Positions 1 to 4,763 of a stretch of 5,180 nt of DNA are shown here, in pieces. Below the pieces are notes generated by a model. The model was not told the origin of the DNA. It saw nothing but the letters and a program-made list of their open reading frames with translations, and searched no databases. The stretch covers positions 1-5,180 of the forward strand of contig DATKMP010000061.1 in NCBI GenBank assembly GCA_035541775.1, read 5' to 3'. Position 1 is the stretch's first letter; the number at the start of each line of letters is the position of its first letter. Position numbers and translations under genes: made by a program. Source of the DNA: DATKMP01 sp035541775 (lineage in GTDB: Bacteria > Bacteroidota > Ignavibacteria > UBA10030).

Positions 1-1
1 T

Positions 2-805
2 CGAGCCGATGCGCCGCAACGCGTCACCTCCAGTGAGATGACCGTGATTTTATATTTTGAACGCGGAATGCAAAATCTTGACCTCTATCTTGATAATCAG
101 GATAAAATTGCCGGGTTTGTGGTGACAACGTACACACCGCCCGAAAAACCAGAACCGCAGACGACGGCACCGCAAACGAACACGGCACCTGCTCCAGCGC
201 CGTCGGTTCCCGATAAACAATTAACAGAGTTGTTGCTTCCCTTTAAAGGGACATGGGTTGTATCTGCGGGCGGCGAAGAAAAAGAAGACGCCGCGCGAAA
301 CGGTATTTTGGAGCAGCGTTATGCGTACGAATTTTCTGCGCTGTCAGAGGCCGGCGCTCGGTACAAAAACAAGGGCACAGCAAAAGAAGACTATGCCTCG
401 TTCGGAAAGGAAATTCTTGCCCCGGCCGATGGGATTGTTGTGGATGCCATCGACGGGATTCCGGATAATGAACCCGGGAAACGAAACGCGTACGCACTCA
501 TCGGGAATGCGGTTTTTCTTCAACACCCCAGCGGGGAAGTTTCCGTGTTTGCGTATCTCAAACAAGGAAGTATCAAAGTAAAAATCGGTGATAAAGTGAC
601 TCGAGGGCAAGCGATTGCTCAATGTGGCAGTTCCGGCGGAGCGACCGAACCCATGCTGCATTATCACTTACAAAGTACTCTGTCGCTGCTCACAGCGCGG
701 CAAGTAAAATTTTATTTTGAACATGCAACGATCCTCATCGATGCGAAACAAACCATCAAGGACCTATATCTGCCTGTGAAGAATGATGTCGTCGTCGGCG
801 AATAG
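2..805 (+). CDS. DUF3887-like plus M23 (LytM) peptidase-like protein, 3' part, probably non-catalytic
   Basis: The frame is open from the window edge, so the true start lies upstream; residues are numbered here from the in-frame ATG at 38. Residues 1-30 (ILYFERG...LDLYLDNQDKIAGF) resemble the C-terminal strands of a DUF3887 domain. A Pro/Thr/Ala-rich linker follows (about 34-58), then an M23 beta-barrel domain (about 65-213). M23 enzymes cut peptidoglycan cross-bridges outside the cytoplasm using a zinc held by HxxxD and the last His of HxH. Here the HxxxD position reads RYAYE (94-98), the YxHL catalytic His is Tyr173 (FAYL), and the first His of HxH is Met206 (MLHYH, 206-210). Only His208 is kept, with His210 nearby. 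The fold signature (GNAVFLQH, VKIGDKVTRGQAIAQCGSSGG) is intact. A binding or regulatory role is more likely than hydrolysis; no signal peptide can be seen because the N-terminus is missing. The gene converges on the DUF421 gene. Confidence 0.8.
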   Translation, partial: RADAPQRVTSSEMTVILYFERGMQNLDLYLDNQDKIAGFVVTTYTPPEKPEPQTTAPQTNTAPAPAPSVPDKQLTELLLPFKGTWVVSAGGEEKEDAARNGILEQRYAYEFSALSEAGARYKNKGTAKEDYASFGKEILAPADGIVVDAIDGIPDNEPGKRNAYALIGNAVFLQHPSGEVSVFAYLKQGSIKVKIGDKVTRGQAIAQCGSSGGATEPMLHYHLQSTLSLLTARQVKFYFEHATILIDAKQTIKDLYLPVKNDVVVGE

Positions 806-830
806 GAAACGATGTTGGAATAAAATGAAT

Positions 831-858
831 CGGCGAAAAATTTTTACGGTTTTCGCCG
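831..858. terminator. Candidate bidirectional terminator hairpin between convergent genes
   Basis: Perfect 9-bp arms CGGCGAAAA (831-839) and TTTTCGCCG (850-858) enclose a 10-base loop. The hairpin sits between the stop of the M23-like gene and the convergent DUF421 gene, overlapping the last codons of the latter. The A/T half of the stem gives a U-rich 3' arm in both directions, and read on the minus strand the stem is followed by a T-rich stretch (ATTCATTTTATT). There is no long clean U-tract, so a terminator role is plausible rather than certain. Confidence 0.45.
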
Positions 859-1362
859 GTAGCGGATGTGATGGTGCGGTTGCGATACGGTCGGAAGTTC
901 ATCGTTCTTGAGCACGCTGATTGACCCATCGACTTCCAGTACGGCAAGCCCGACATCTTCCATCAAAGCAATGCCGTGTTCTCGCAAGGCCTGTTGCAGT
1001 TCATCGACAACAATGCGTTCCTTTTCTAAATTCTTTTGAATTAAAACTCCAGACTTGATAAGAATGGTCGGCGATCCTTCGATGACCTTACGCATTTTTT
1101 TCGAATGGGCAACAAATCTTGAAATAATGGTATTGGCGACCAGCAATGTCAGCACCGAAACCAGTCCGCCCGTCACCGAAGTATCCGGCCCTGTCATAGC
1201 ATTTTGGACCGCATTGGCAATCAACAGCAACAAAACCAAATCGAATGGTGTCATCTGCCCGACCTCGCGTTTGCCGGTGAGACGAATGCCGATCAGCACG
1301 ACAATATAAATGATGAACGTGCGGCAAGCGATTTCCAAAAGCGACGAACTGATCTGCATCAT
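844..1362 (-). CDS. DUF421 / YetF-family membrane protein
   Basis: A 172-aa protein with three predicted transmembrane helices (about 9-27, 39-56 and 62-84), followed by a cytoplasmic alpha/beta DUF421 domain. Family hallmarks are GKREVGQMTPFD (30-41) between helices 1 and 2, EGSPTILIKSGVL (95-107), the ALREHGI segment near 125-131, and AVLEVDGSISVL (140-151). It is shorter than Bacillus YetF (about 230 aa) but within the range of short family members. Biochemical function is unknown; family members occur in spore-former and envelope-stress settings. The ATG at 1362 is chosen because it is followed by a second ATG. A TTG at 1371 would instead overlap the TGA stop of the upstream lipoprotein gene (TTGA), adding three residues and implying translational coupling. 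Neither start has a clear Shine-Dalgarno site, which also suggests coupling. It is the last gene of the minus-strand run. Confidence 0.88.
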   Translation of the reverse strand: MMQISSSLLEIACRTFIIYIVVLIGIRLTGKREVGQMTPFDLVLLLLIANAVQNAMTGPDTSVTGGLVSVLTLLVANTIISRFVAHSKKMRKVIEGSPTILIKSGVLIQKNLEKERIVVDELQQALREHGIALMEDVGLAVLEVDGSISVLKNDELPTVSQPHHHIRYRRKP

Positions 1363-1367
1363 ACCAT

Positions 1368-2150
1368 TCAACGATAAAATGTAGCTTGGGTCGTAATGAT
1401 GGTTCCCAAATCTGTTTCAAGGCAACGCGTGTTGAACATTTTCACCTGCGGATGTTGTGAATGCCATAAACGCACCTTTGCAGGTCGATCGGCAAGAGCT
1501 TCTTCTTCAAATCCTGCAGAAGTGCATACCGATTCTTCTTGCGGCAAGTTTCCGCAGAGAATCATCAATTGCTTTTTATCGTCGCCGTTCAGCGCTGAAA
1601 GCATCGCGATGCATTTTTTTTGATCTTCGAAGGAAGCTTTCATCGGAAGCGCAGCGCTTATCATCATCACGGAGCGTGCTCCGGCATCGATCATCGCCCA
1701 CACAGCAGATTCAAACAATGCAGATGCAACTCCATCGAAGGATTGTGTGTGATGGGATAGAATCGGATAAAAACTAAACACTGCATTGCCGGTTTGCTTG
1801 CCGTTGGCATTCGCCATTTCACCGAAGACATTGCTCCAATCGGTTTGTTTCGAGAGCTCTGTCACAAAATCTGTGCGCGTCGTCAGCCCGGGGTAGCGTG
1901 TAATGTTTTGCACGGCTAACACTTCTATGTGTTCTTTTTTTAATATCTTTGCCAACCGAACAATGTCTTTGTGTTCGATGCGTTTATTCAAAGATGCAAG
2001 ATTTAACGTTGCGACTTGAAGCGACATCTCCGGCTTCGATGGCGCTGACGGCGATTGAATTTCGGCTTTCGGCGGTGTTGTCGATGAGCAGCCATAAAAC
2101 AACAAGAGAAGCGCAAAAGAAAAAACAACGAGAAGCGACGTTGATTTCAT
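1368..2150 (-). CDS. Lipoprotein with degenerate endonuclease/exonuclease/phosphatase-like domain
   Basis: A 260-aa protein with an N-terminal signal sequence: MKSTS, a hydrophobic core (6-19), and a relaxed lipobox LFYGC with Cys21 as the lipidation site, then a Ser/Thr/Pro linker to about 40. The rest follows the order of an EEP (exonuclease III/sphingomyelinase-like) fold: LQVATLNLASL (44-54, matching the TxN strand), IEVLAVQNI (75-83, matching DxlxxQE), GNAVFSFYPI (121-130, matching GxAilSryPi) and LMILCGNLP (195-203, matching vvxGDfN). The metal-binding Glu of QE is Asn82, the Asp of GDfN is Asn201 and its Asn is Pro203. No SDH motif is seen at the C-terminus. The fold assignment is by motif order only and is moderate; catalytic activity is doubtful. 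The ATG has a good Shine-Dalgarno site (AAGAAGGT, 2157-2164), and this start gives a proper signal peptide. It lies 105 bases after the receiver-like gene. Confidence 0.78.
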   Translation of the reverse strand: MKSTSLLVVFSFALLLLFYGCSSTTPPKAEIQSPSAPSKPEMSLQVATLNLASLNKRIEHKDIVRLAKILKKEHIEVLAVQNITRYPGLTTRTDFVTELSKQTDWSNVFGEMANANGKQTGNAVFSFYPILSHHTQSFDGVASALFESAVWAMIDAGARSVMMISAALPMKASFEDQKKCIAMLSALNGDDKKQLMILCGNLPQEESVCTSAGFEEEALADRPAKVRLWHSQHPQVKMFNTRCLETDLGTIITTQATFYR

Positions 2151-2185
2151 GAAGTTACCTTCTTGGTGAATACGTGGTGTAACAA
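2147..2185 (-). CDS. Candidate 12-codon leader ORF overlapping the lipoprotein start (ATGA)
   Basis: On the minus strand a strong Shine-Dalgarno sequence, AAGGAG (2192-2197), sits exactly six bases before a TTG at 2185. The frame then reads MLHHVFTKKVTS and ends in a TGA that overlaps the lipoprotein ATG as ATGA. The spacing and overlap are what a translationally coupled leader peptide would show. A frame this short can occur by chance, and the peptide has no recognisable composition signal such as a run of one amino acid. The TTG start and lack of comparative evidence keep this tentative. Confidence 0.3.
   Translation of the reverse strand: MLHHVFTKKVTS
2157..2164 (-). promoter_or_regulatory. 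Ribosome binding site of the lipoprotein gene
   Basis: AAGAAGGT lies six bases before the ATG at 2150 on the minus strand. It supports this start over the upstream non-ATG codons in the same frame, which is closed by a TAA a short way upstream. Confidence 0.6.
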
Positions 2186-2193
2186 TGCAATCT

Positions 2194-2231
2194 CCTTATC
2201 AATATAAGGTTTTTCTTCTTTTCAAACCTTA
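2194..2231 (-). promoter_or_regulatory. Two mutually exclusive hairpins in the leader of the lipoprotein gene
   Basis: Read on the minus strand, TAAGGTTT (2231-2224) can pair with AAACCTTA (2212-2205), a perfect 8-bp stem with an 11-base loop. CCTTAT (2209-2204) can instead pair with ATAAGG (2199-2194), a perfect 6-bp stem with a 4-base loop. The two stems share the bases at 2205-2209, so only one can form. The second stem also covers most of the AAGGAG Shine-Dalgarno site at 2192-2197. This is the layout of a translational switch, but the stems are A/T-rich and weak. Confidence 0.35.
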
Positions 2232-2255
2232 AACGTTTTTATCGACACAAAAAAA

Positions 2256-2705
2256 TCAGCGAGAATTTTTAACAGTGGGAAGTGATTTCAGCCGGTCTTC
2301 AATCGCTTGCGTAATGAGTGCAACATCCACCGGCTTATAAAAAATTTCAGCGGCAAGGAGATCTATAATGGTATTGATTTCCGGCGGCAATGCGCGATAA
2401 GCCCGTAAAACGATAACGGGAATGTTGTTTGCAATGCGATTGAGAACCTGGAGTTGTTTGCTAATATCTTCTGGAAGAGTACAGAGGTCAAGAAGAATGC
2501 CATGCGGTGCCGCCTGCCGAATGGCTTCCGAAAAATTATTCAGTGTATGTTCCCGGATAATTTGAAATCGGTCTTCCAGATTCAGCAATAAGCATCGGGC
2601 AAGGTCGGGATCAGGGCTAAAAATGAGCACACGCCGGCGCTGGTCGGCAGGAATCTCTGCCGGCGTTTGTTGTGTACCCGATCCTGTAACGGTATGTGAT
2701 GGCAT
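2256..2705 (-). CDS. Stand-alone receiver-like (pseudo-receiver) protein
   Basis: A 149-aa single-domain protein. After a polar N-terminal tail (1-23) the CheY-like fold runs from RVLIFSPDPDLARCL (25-39) to the final helix near 140. The likely phospho-acceptor is Asp73 (GILLDLCTLP) and the conserved Lys-Pro is K124-P125 (FYKPVD). The acidic Mg-binding pair that is normally DD is Ser30-Pro31, leaving only Asp32, and the switch Thr/Ser after strand 4 is Arg101 (PVIVLRAYR). Normal phosphorylation is therefore doubtful, and it may signal by binding partners instead. There is no output domain. The ATG at 2705 has a good Shine-Dalgarno site (AAGGTG, 2711-2716). It sits 30 bases after the small membrane protein gene and belongs to the putative sigma-54 operon. 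Confidence 0.82.
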   Translation of the reverse strand: MPSHTVTGSGTQQTPAEIPADQRRRVLIFSPDPDLARCLLLNLEDRFQIIREHTLNNFSEAIRQAAPHGILLDLCTLPEDISKQLQVLNRIANNIPVIVLRAYRALPPEINTIIDLLAAEIFYKPVDVALITQAIEDRLKSLPTVKNSR

Positions 2706-2716
2706 ACGTTCACCTT

Positions 2717-2742
2717 CGTCTGCCGTGCACGCACGTCAGGCG
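2717..2742 (-). other. Imperfect hairpin at the junction of the small membrane protein and receiver-like genes
   Basis: Arms at 2717-2727 and 2732-2742 pair at 9 of 11 positions around a 4-base loop. The hairpin overlaps the stop codon of the upstream gene (2736-2738) and touches the receiver gene's ribosome binding site (2711-2716) at its edge. It could tune relative expression of the two genes or protect mRNA ends. No U-tract follows, so it is not a terminator. Confidence 0.3.
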
Positions 2743-2924
2743 AGAAAGTCCGCGCCTTCAAATTCTGTTTCTGGAATTTCAGGAGGAAATTCACCGAAGT
2801 TCTTTTCGCTGCTTTCGTTTTCAAAATGCAACAAGTGATTTCGATCAGCGAAGAACTCACGAAGAACCAACCATCCTCCTGCGGCAACTGCGGCCGCGCC
2901 AATAATCCACCAATGTATCTTCAT
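2736..2924 (-). CDS. Small single-span membrane protein, unknown function
   Basis: A 62-aa protein that I do not recognise. Residues 4-22 (WWIIGAAAVAAGGWLVL) form one Ala/Gly-rich transmembrane helix directly after the start. The remainder is soluble, strongly acidic (many Glu/Asp from 35 onward) and ends in a Pro/Glu-rich tail. There is no lipobox or cleavage motif, so it is probably an anchored protein. K2 before the helix and R22/R28 after it leave the topology ambiguous. The ATG at 2924 has only a weak purine-rich site (GAGA, 2930-2933). It is 20 bases after the Fis-like gene and 30 before the receiver-like gene, in the same direction, so co-transcription is likely. The clean hydrophobic segment and tight packing argue that it is a real gene. 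Confidence 0.65.
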   Translation of the reverse strand: MKIHWWIIGAAAVAAGGWLVLREFFADRNHLLHFENESSEKNFGEFPPEIPETEFEGADFLA

Positions 2925-2944
2925 AGGTTTCTCACAACGGGATG

Positions 2945-3169
2945 TTATGCCGCTTCTCTGTTTTCATCGCCCGCCGGTGTTTCCATTAATTTACGGTACA
3001 GCGATGAAATGCTGATGCCCAGCAACTGTGCAACTTTTTGTTTGTCGTTTGCATTCAATTTCAATGCTTCGATAATTAAATTACGTTCAAACTCATGAAC
3101 AGCGTCTTTCAACGTAAGTGCGCCGGTCAATGTCGATTGAATTGTCTTGTCTTCTACGAATTGTGCCAT
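2945..3169 (-). CDS. Stand-alone Fis-type helix-turn-helix protein (HTH_8)
   Basis: A 74-aa protein made almost wholly of the HTH_8/Fis domain that normally ends NtrC-family activators. Residues 19-61 run LTLKDAVHEFERNLIIEAL (dimer helices) then KQKVAQLLGISISSLYRKL (helix-turn-helix, 43-61). By hand alignment about 23 of 46 residues match residues 402-447 of the NtrC-like regulator encoded just upstream, and the recognition helices are nearly the same (SISSLYRKL versus SLSSLYRKI). It has no receiver and no AAA+ domain, so it cannot activate sigma-54 polymerase itself. It probably binds DNA as a dimer, possibly the same sites as the upstream regulator. The start is supported by AGAGGA at 3174-3179. 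It is the first gene after the sigma-54 promoter. Confidence 0.87.
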   Translation of the reverse strand: MAQFVEDKTIQSTLTGALTLKDAVHEFERNLIIEALKLNANDKQKVAQLLGISISSLYRKLMETPAGDENREAA

Positions 3170-3173
3170 ACGA

Positions 3174-3179
3174 TCCTCT
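3174..3179 (-). promoter_or_regulatory. Ribosome binding site of the Fis-type gene
   Basis: AGAGGA lies four bases before the ATG at 3169 on the minus strand, within the roughly 25-base untranslated leader predicted from the sigma-54 promoter. Confidence 0.65.
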
Positions 3180-3204
3180 AAAAATATAACTATACTCTTC
3201 TTAC

Positions 3205-3220
3205 AGCAAGGAATGTGCCA
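3205..3220 (-). promoter_or_regulatory. Sigma-54 (RpoN) promoter
   Basis: On the minus strand the sequence reads TGGCAC-ATTCC-TTGCT, matching the TGGCAC-N5-TTGCW consensus with the exact GG-N10-GC spacing. Taking the C at 3206 as -12 puts the transcript start near 3194, about 25 bases before the ATG of the Fis-type gene. It lies in a non-coding gap directly downstream of a sigma-54 activator gene, which strongly supports it. It should drive the Fis-type gene and probably the following genes. Confidence 0.85.
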
Positions 3221-3317
3221 GCATAACGCTTAGAAAAACTGTTCATTCGGTTATTATTCAGGCAAAGGAATTAGAAAAAATAGTGCGTTTCTTTCATATT
3301 TAGGAAAGTGGTTTGTC

Positions 3318-3341
3318 TTGCTTCTTACAAATTAGAAGCAA
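3318..3341. promoter_or_regulatory. Perfect inverted repeat, candidate upstream activator (enhancer) site
   Basis: TTGCTTCT (3318-3325) and AGAAGCAA (3334-3341) are perfect 8-bp arms around an 8-base spacer. The centre is about 136 bases upstream of the inferred sigma-54 start of transcription, within the usual range for NtrC-type enhancers. No U-tract follows the repeat on either strand, so a terminator is less likely. A weaker repeat with the same 8-base spacer, CTTTC (3291-3295) and GAAAG (3304-3308), lies exactly 30 bases closer to the promoter, close to three helical turns, and could be a second, weaker site. Confidence 0.55.
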
Positions 3342-3391
3342 CGAACTCCTCTTGGTGTGCAGCATTCGACTGCTGAAGGAATTTCTACATT

Positions 3392-4753
3392 CTACTTTGA
3401 AGGAATATGTAACTCTTCTATTTTCCGATAGAGTGACGAAAGACTTACGCCAAGAATTTTTGCCGCTGCCTCTTTGTTTTGATGGTACGCCTCCAGCGTT
3501 TGCTGGATAAATTGCCGTTCAAAATTATGGACCGAATCTTTGAGCGTTCCCAAGCCGACAAACGGTTGTGCCGCAGTACCGGCAGGGTGCATATACTCTG
3601 GAAGATGATCGACGGTGATAAAATCTCCATCACAAAAAATAACGGATCGTTCGACGATGTTTTCTAACTCACGCACTTCGCCTTTCCACGAATACTGCAA
3701 CAGCGACCGCATTGCTTCGTTGGTGAACCCTTGAATCGATTTTCCCATTTGCTTTTTGTAGAGGTCTAAAAAATGTTGCGAAAGAATCGGAATATCGTCC
3801 TGCCGTTCTTTGAGCGAAGGCAAATCGATTTCCACAACATTCAATCGATAGTAAAGATCGTCACGGAATTTTCCATTTTCGATTTCTTTGCGAAGATCAC
3901 GATTGGTTGCAGCGATGATGCGCACATTGATCGCAATCGGATCAGTCATGCCGACAGGCGTTAGTTCTCGCTGCTCTAATGCACGCAATAATTTTACTTG
4001 CAAGCCGAAAGGAATCTCGCTGACTTCATCAAGGAATACCGTTCCGCCGTCGGCAACTTTTAGTAATCCTTCCTTATCCATGGTTGCACCGGTGAAGGAC
4101 CCTTTTTTATGTCCGAACAATTCGCTTTCAAATAACGTATCGACAATAGCTCCGCAGTTGATAGGAACGAATCGGTTCTCACGCCGCTGACTATTATAGT
4201 GAATGGCGCGGGCGACCAGCTCTTTGCCGGTACCGCTTTTTCCTGTGATCAGCACCGTACCATCGCTGCGCGCAACACGCTTAATGATTTCGAAAACACG
4301 TTTCATCGGCAAACTTTTTCCGATGATCTGTTCAAAATCATAATTGCGCTGCAGTTCTTGCCGCAGCGATGCATTTTCTAAAGCTAACGCTCGATATTCT
4401 AAAAGTTTTTTAACGCGGTACAACAAGTCATCAAAGTTAATGGGCTTGAGCAAATAATCTGCCGCACCTGCACGCAATGCTTGAATTGCCGTTTCCACCG
4501 ATGCAAACGCCGTGATGATAACCACTAATGCTTCCGGCGTGCGCGTGCGAATTTGTTTCAACAATTCCACGCCTTTCATCTCCGGCATTTCAATATCGGT
4601 GATGATGAGTGTGTACGGATCGGCTTCGTGTTTGGCAAGCGCTTCTTTTCCGTTAGCAGCTTCCTCGACAGAAAATCCTTCTTGCTTTAATACGAACGAC
4701 AGCGATTCTCGAATGATTTGTTCATCATCAACCACTAAAATTTTTTGACTCAT
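3392..4753 (-). CDS. NtrC-family sigma-54-dependent response regulator
   Basis: A 453-aa, three-domain activator of usual length. The receiver (about 3-120) has D9/D10, phospho-acceptor D53 (ITDIEMP), T81 and K103. The AAA+ domain (about 143-370) has Walker A GKSGTGKE (171-178), the sigma-54 contact loop GSFTGA (218-223), Walker B VFLDE (239-243), AATN (281-284) and the FRDDLYYRLN arginine-finger region (297-306). A Fis-type HTH occupies about 404-446. Phosphorylated by its kinase, it should form a ring at an enhancer and hydrolyse ATP to open sigma-54 polymerase complexes. Departures from consensus are GAFTGA to GSFTGA and WPGNVREL to WKGEVREL (356-363). The start at 4753 is chosen because MSQKILVVDD begins the receiver exactly and a GAGG site (4760-4763) precedes it; a longer frame to 4861 merely overlaps the kinase gene. 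It lies 8 bases after the kinase stop. Confidence 0.96.
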   Translation of the reverse strand: MSQKILVVDDEQIIRESLSFVLKQEGFSVEEAANGKEALAKHEADPYTLIITDIEMPEMKGVELLKQIRTRTPEALVVIITAFASVETAIQALRAGAADYLLKPINFDDLLYRVKKLLEYRALALENASLRQELQRNYDFEQIIGKSLPMKRVFEIIKRVARSDGTVLITGKSGTGKELVARAIHYNSQRRENRFVPINCGAIVDTLFESELFGHKKGSFTGATMDKEGLLKVADGGTVFLDEVSEIPFGLQVKLLRALEQRELTPVGMTDPIAINVRIIAATNRDLRKEIENGKFRDDLYYRLNVVEIDLPSLKERQDDIPILSQHFLDLYKKQMGKSIQGFTNEAMRSLLQYSWKGEVRELENIVERSVIFCDGDFITVDHLPEYMHPAGTAAQPFVGLGTLKDSVHNFERQFIQQTLEAYHQNKEAAAKILGVSLSSLYRKIEELHIPSK

Positions 4754-4759
4754 GCTGTG

Positions 4760-4763
4760 CCTC
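4760..4763 (-). promoter_or_regulatory. Ribosome binding site of the NtrC-like gene, overlapping the kinase stop
   Basis: GAGG on the minus strand is six bases before the ATG at 4753 and overlaps the TGA of the kinase (4762-4764). This decides the start and suggests translational coupling of the two-component pair. Confidence 0.6.

Noticed and set aside
243..667. Several other-frame ORFs of 70-107 codons over the M23-like gene
   Set aside because: Arg/Pro/Cys-rich translations without domain features, nested in a gene with clear protein motifs; they are shadows.
2194..2223. A rho-independent terminator on the plus strand (CCTTAT stem, then a T-rich run)
   Set aside because: The stem is only six A/T-rich pairs and no plus-strand gene lies upstream; the same bases make more sense as a minus-strand leader structure.
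2201..2240. A sigma-70 type promoter before the lipoprotein gene (TATATT as -10)
   Set aside because: No acceptable -35 at 16-18 bases; the match to the -10 alone is expected by chance in A/T-rich DNA.
2251..2270. A hairpin with T-run at the end of the receiver-like gene (AAAAAT/ATTTTT arms)
   Set aside because: The stem is only A-T pairs and too weak to be called a terminator.
2826..3098. A 90-codon plus-strand ORF antisense to the Fis-like and membrane protein genes
   Set aside because: No recognisable motif and no ribosome site; the minus-strand genes have clear domain and helix signals.
3360..3375. CAGCA/TGCTG hairpin just after the NtrC-like gene as its terminator
   Set aside because: Five pairs with a 6-base loop and no U-tract; it could be chance or another protein site, and nothing else supports it.
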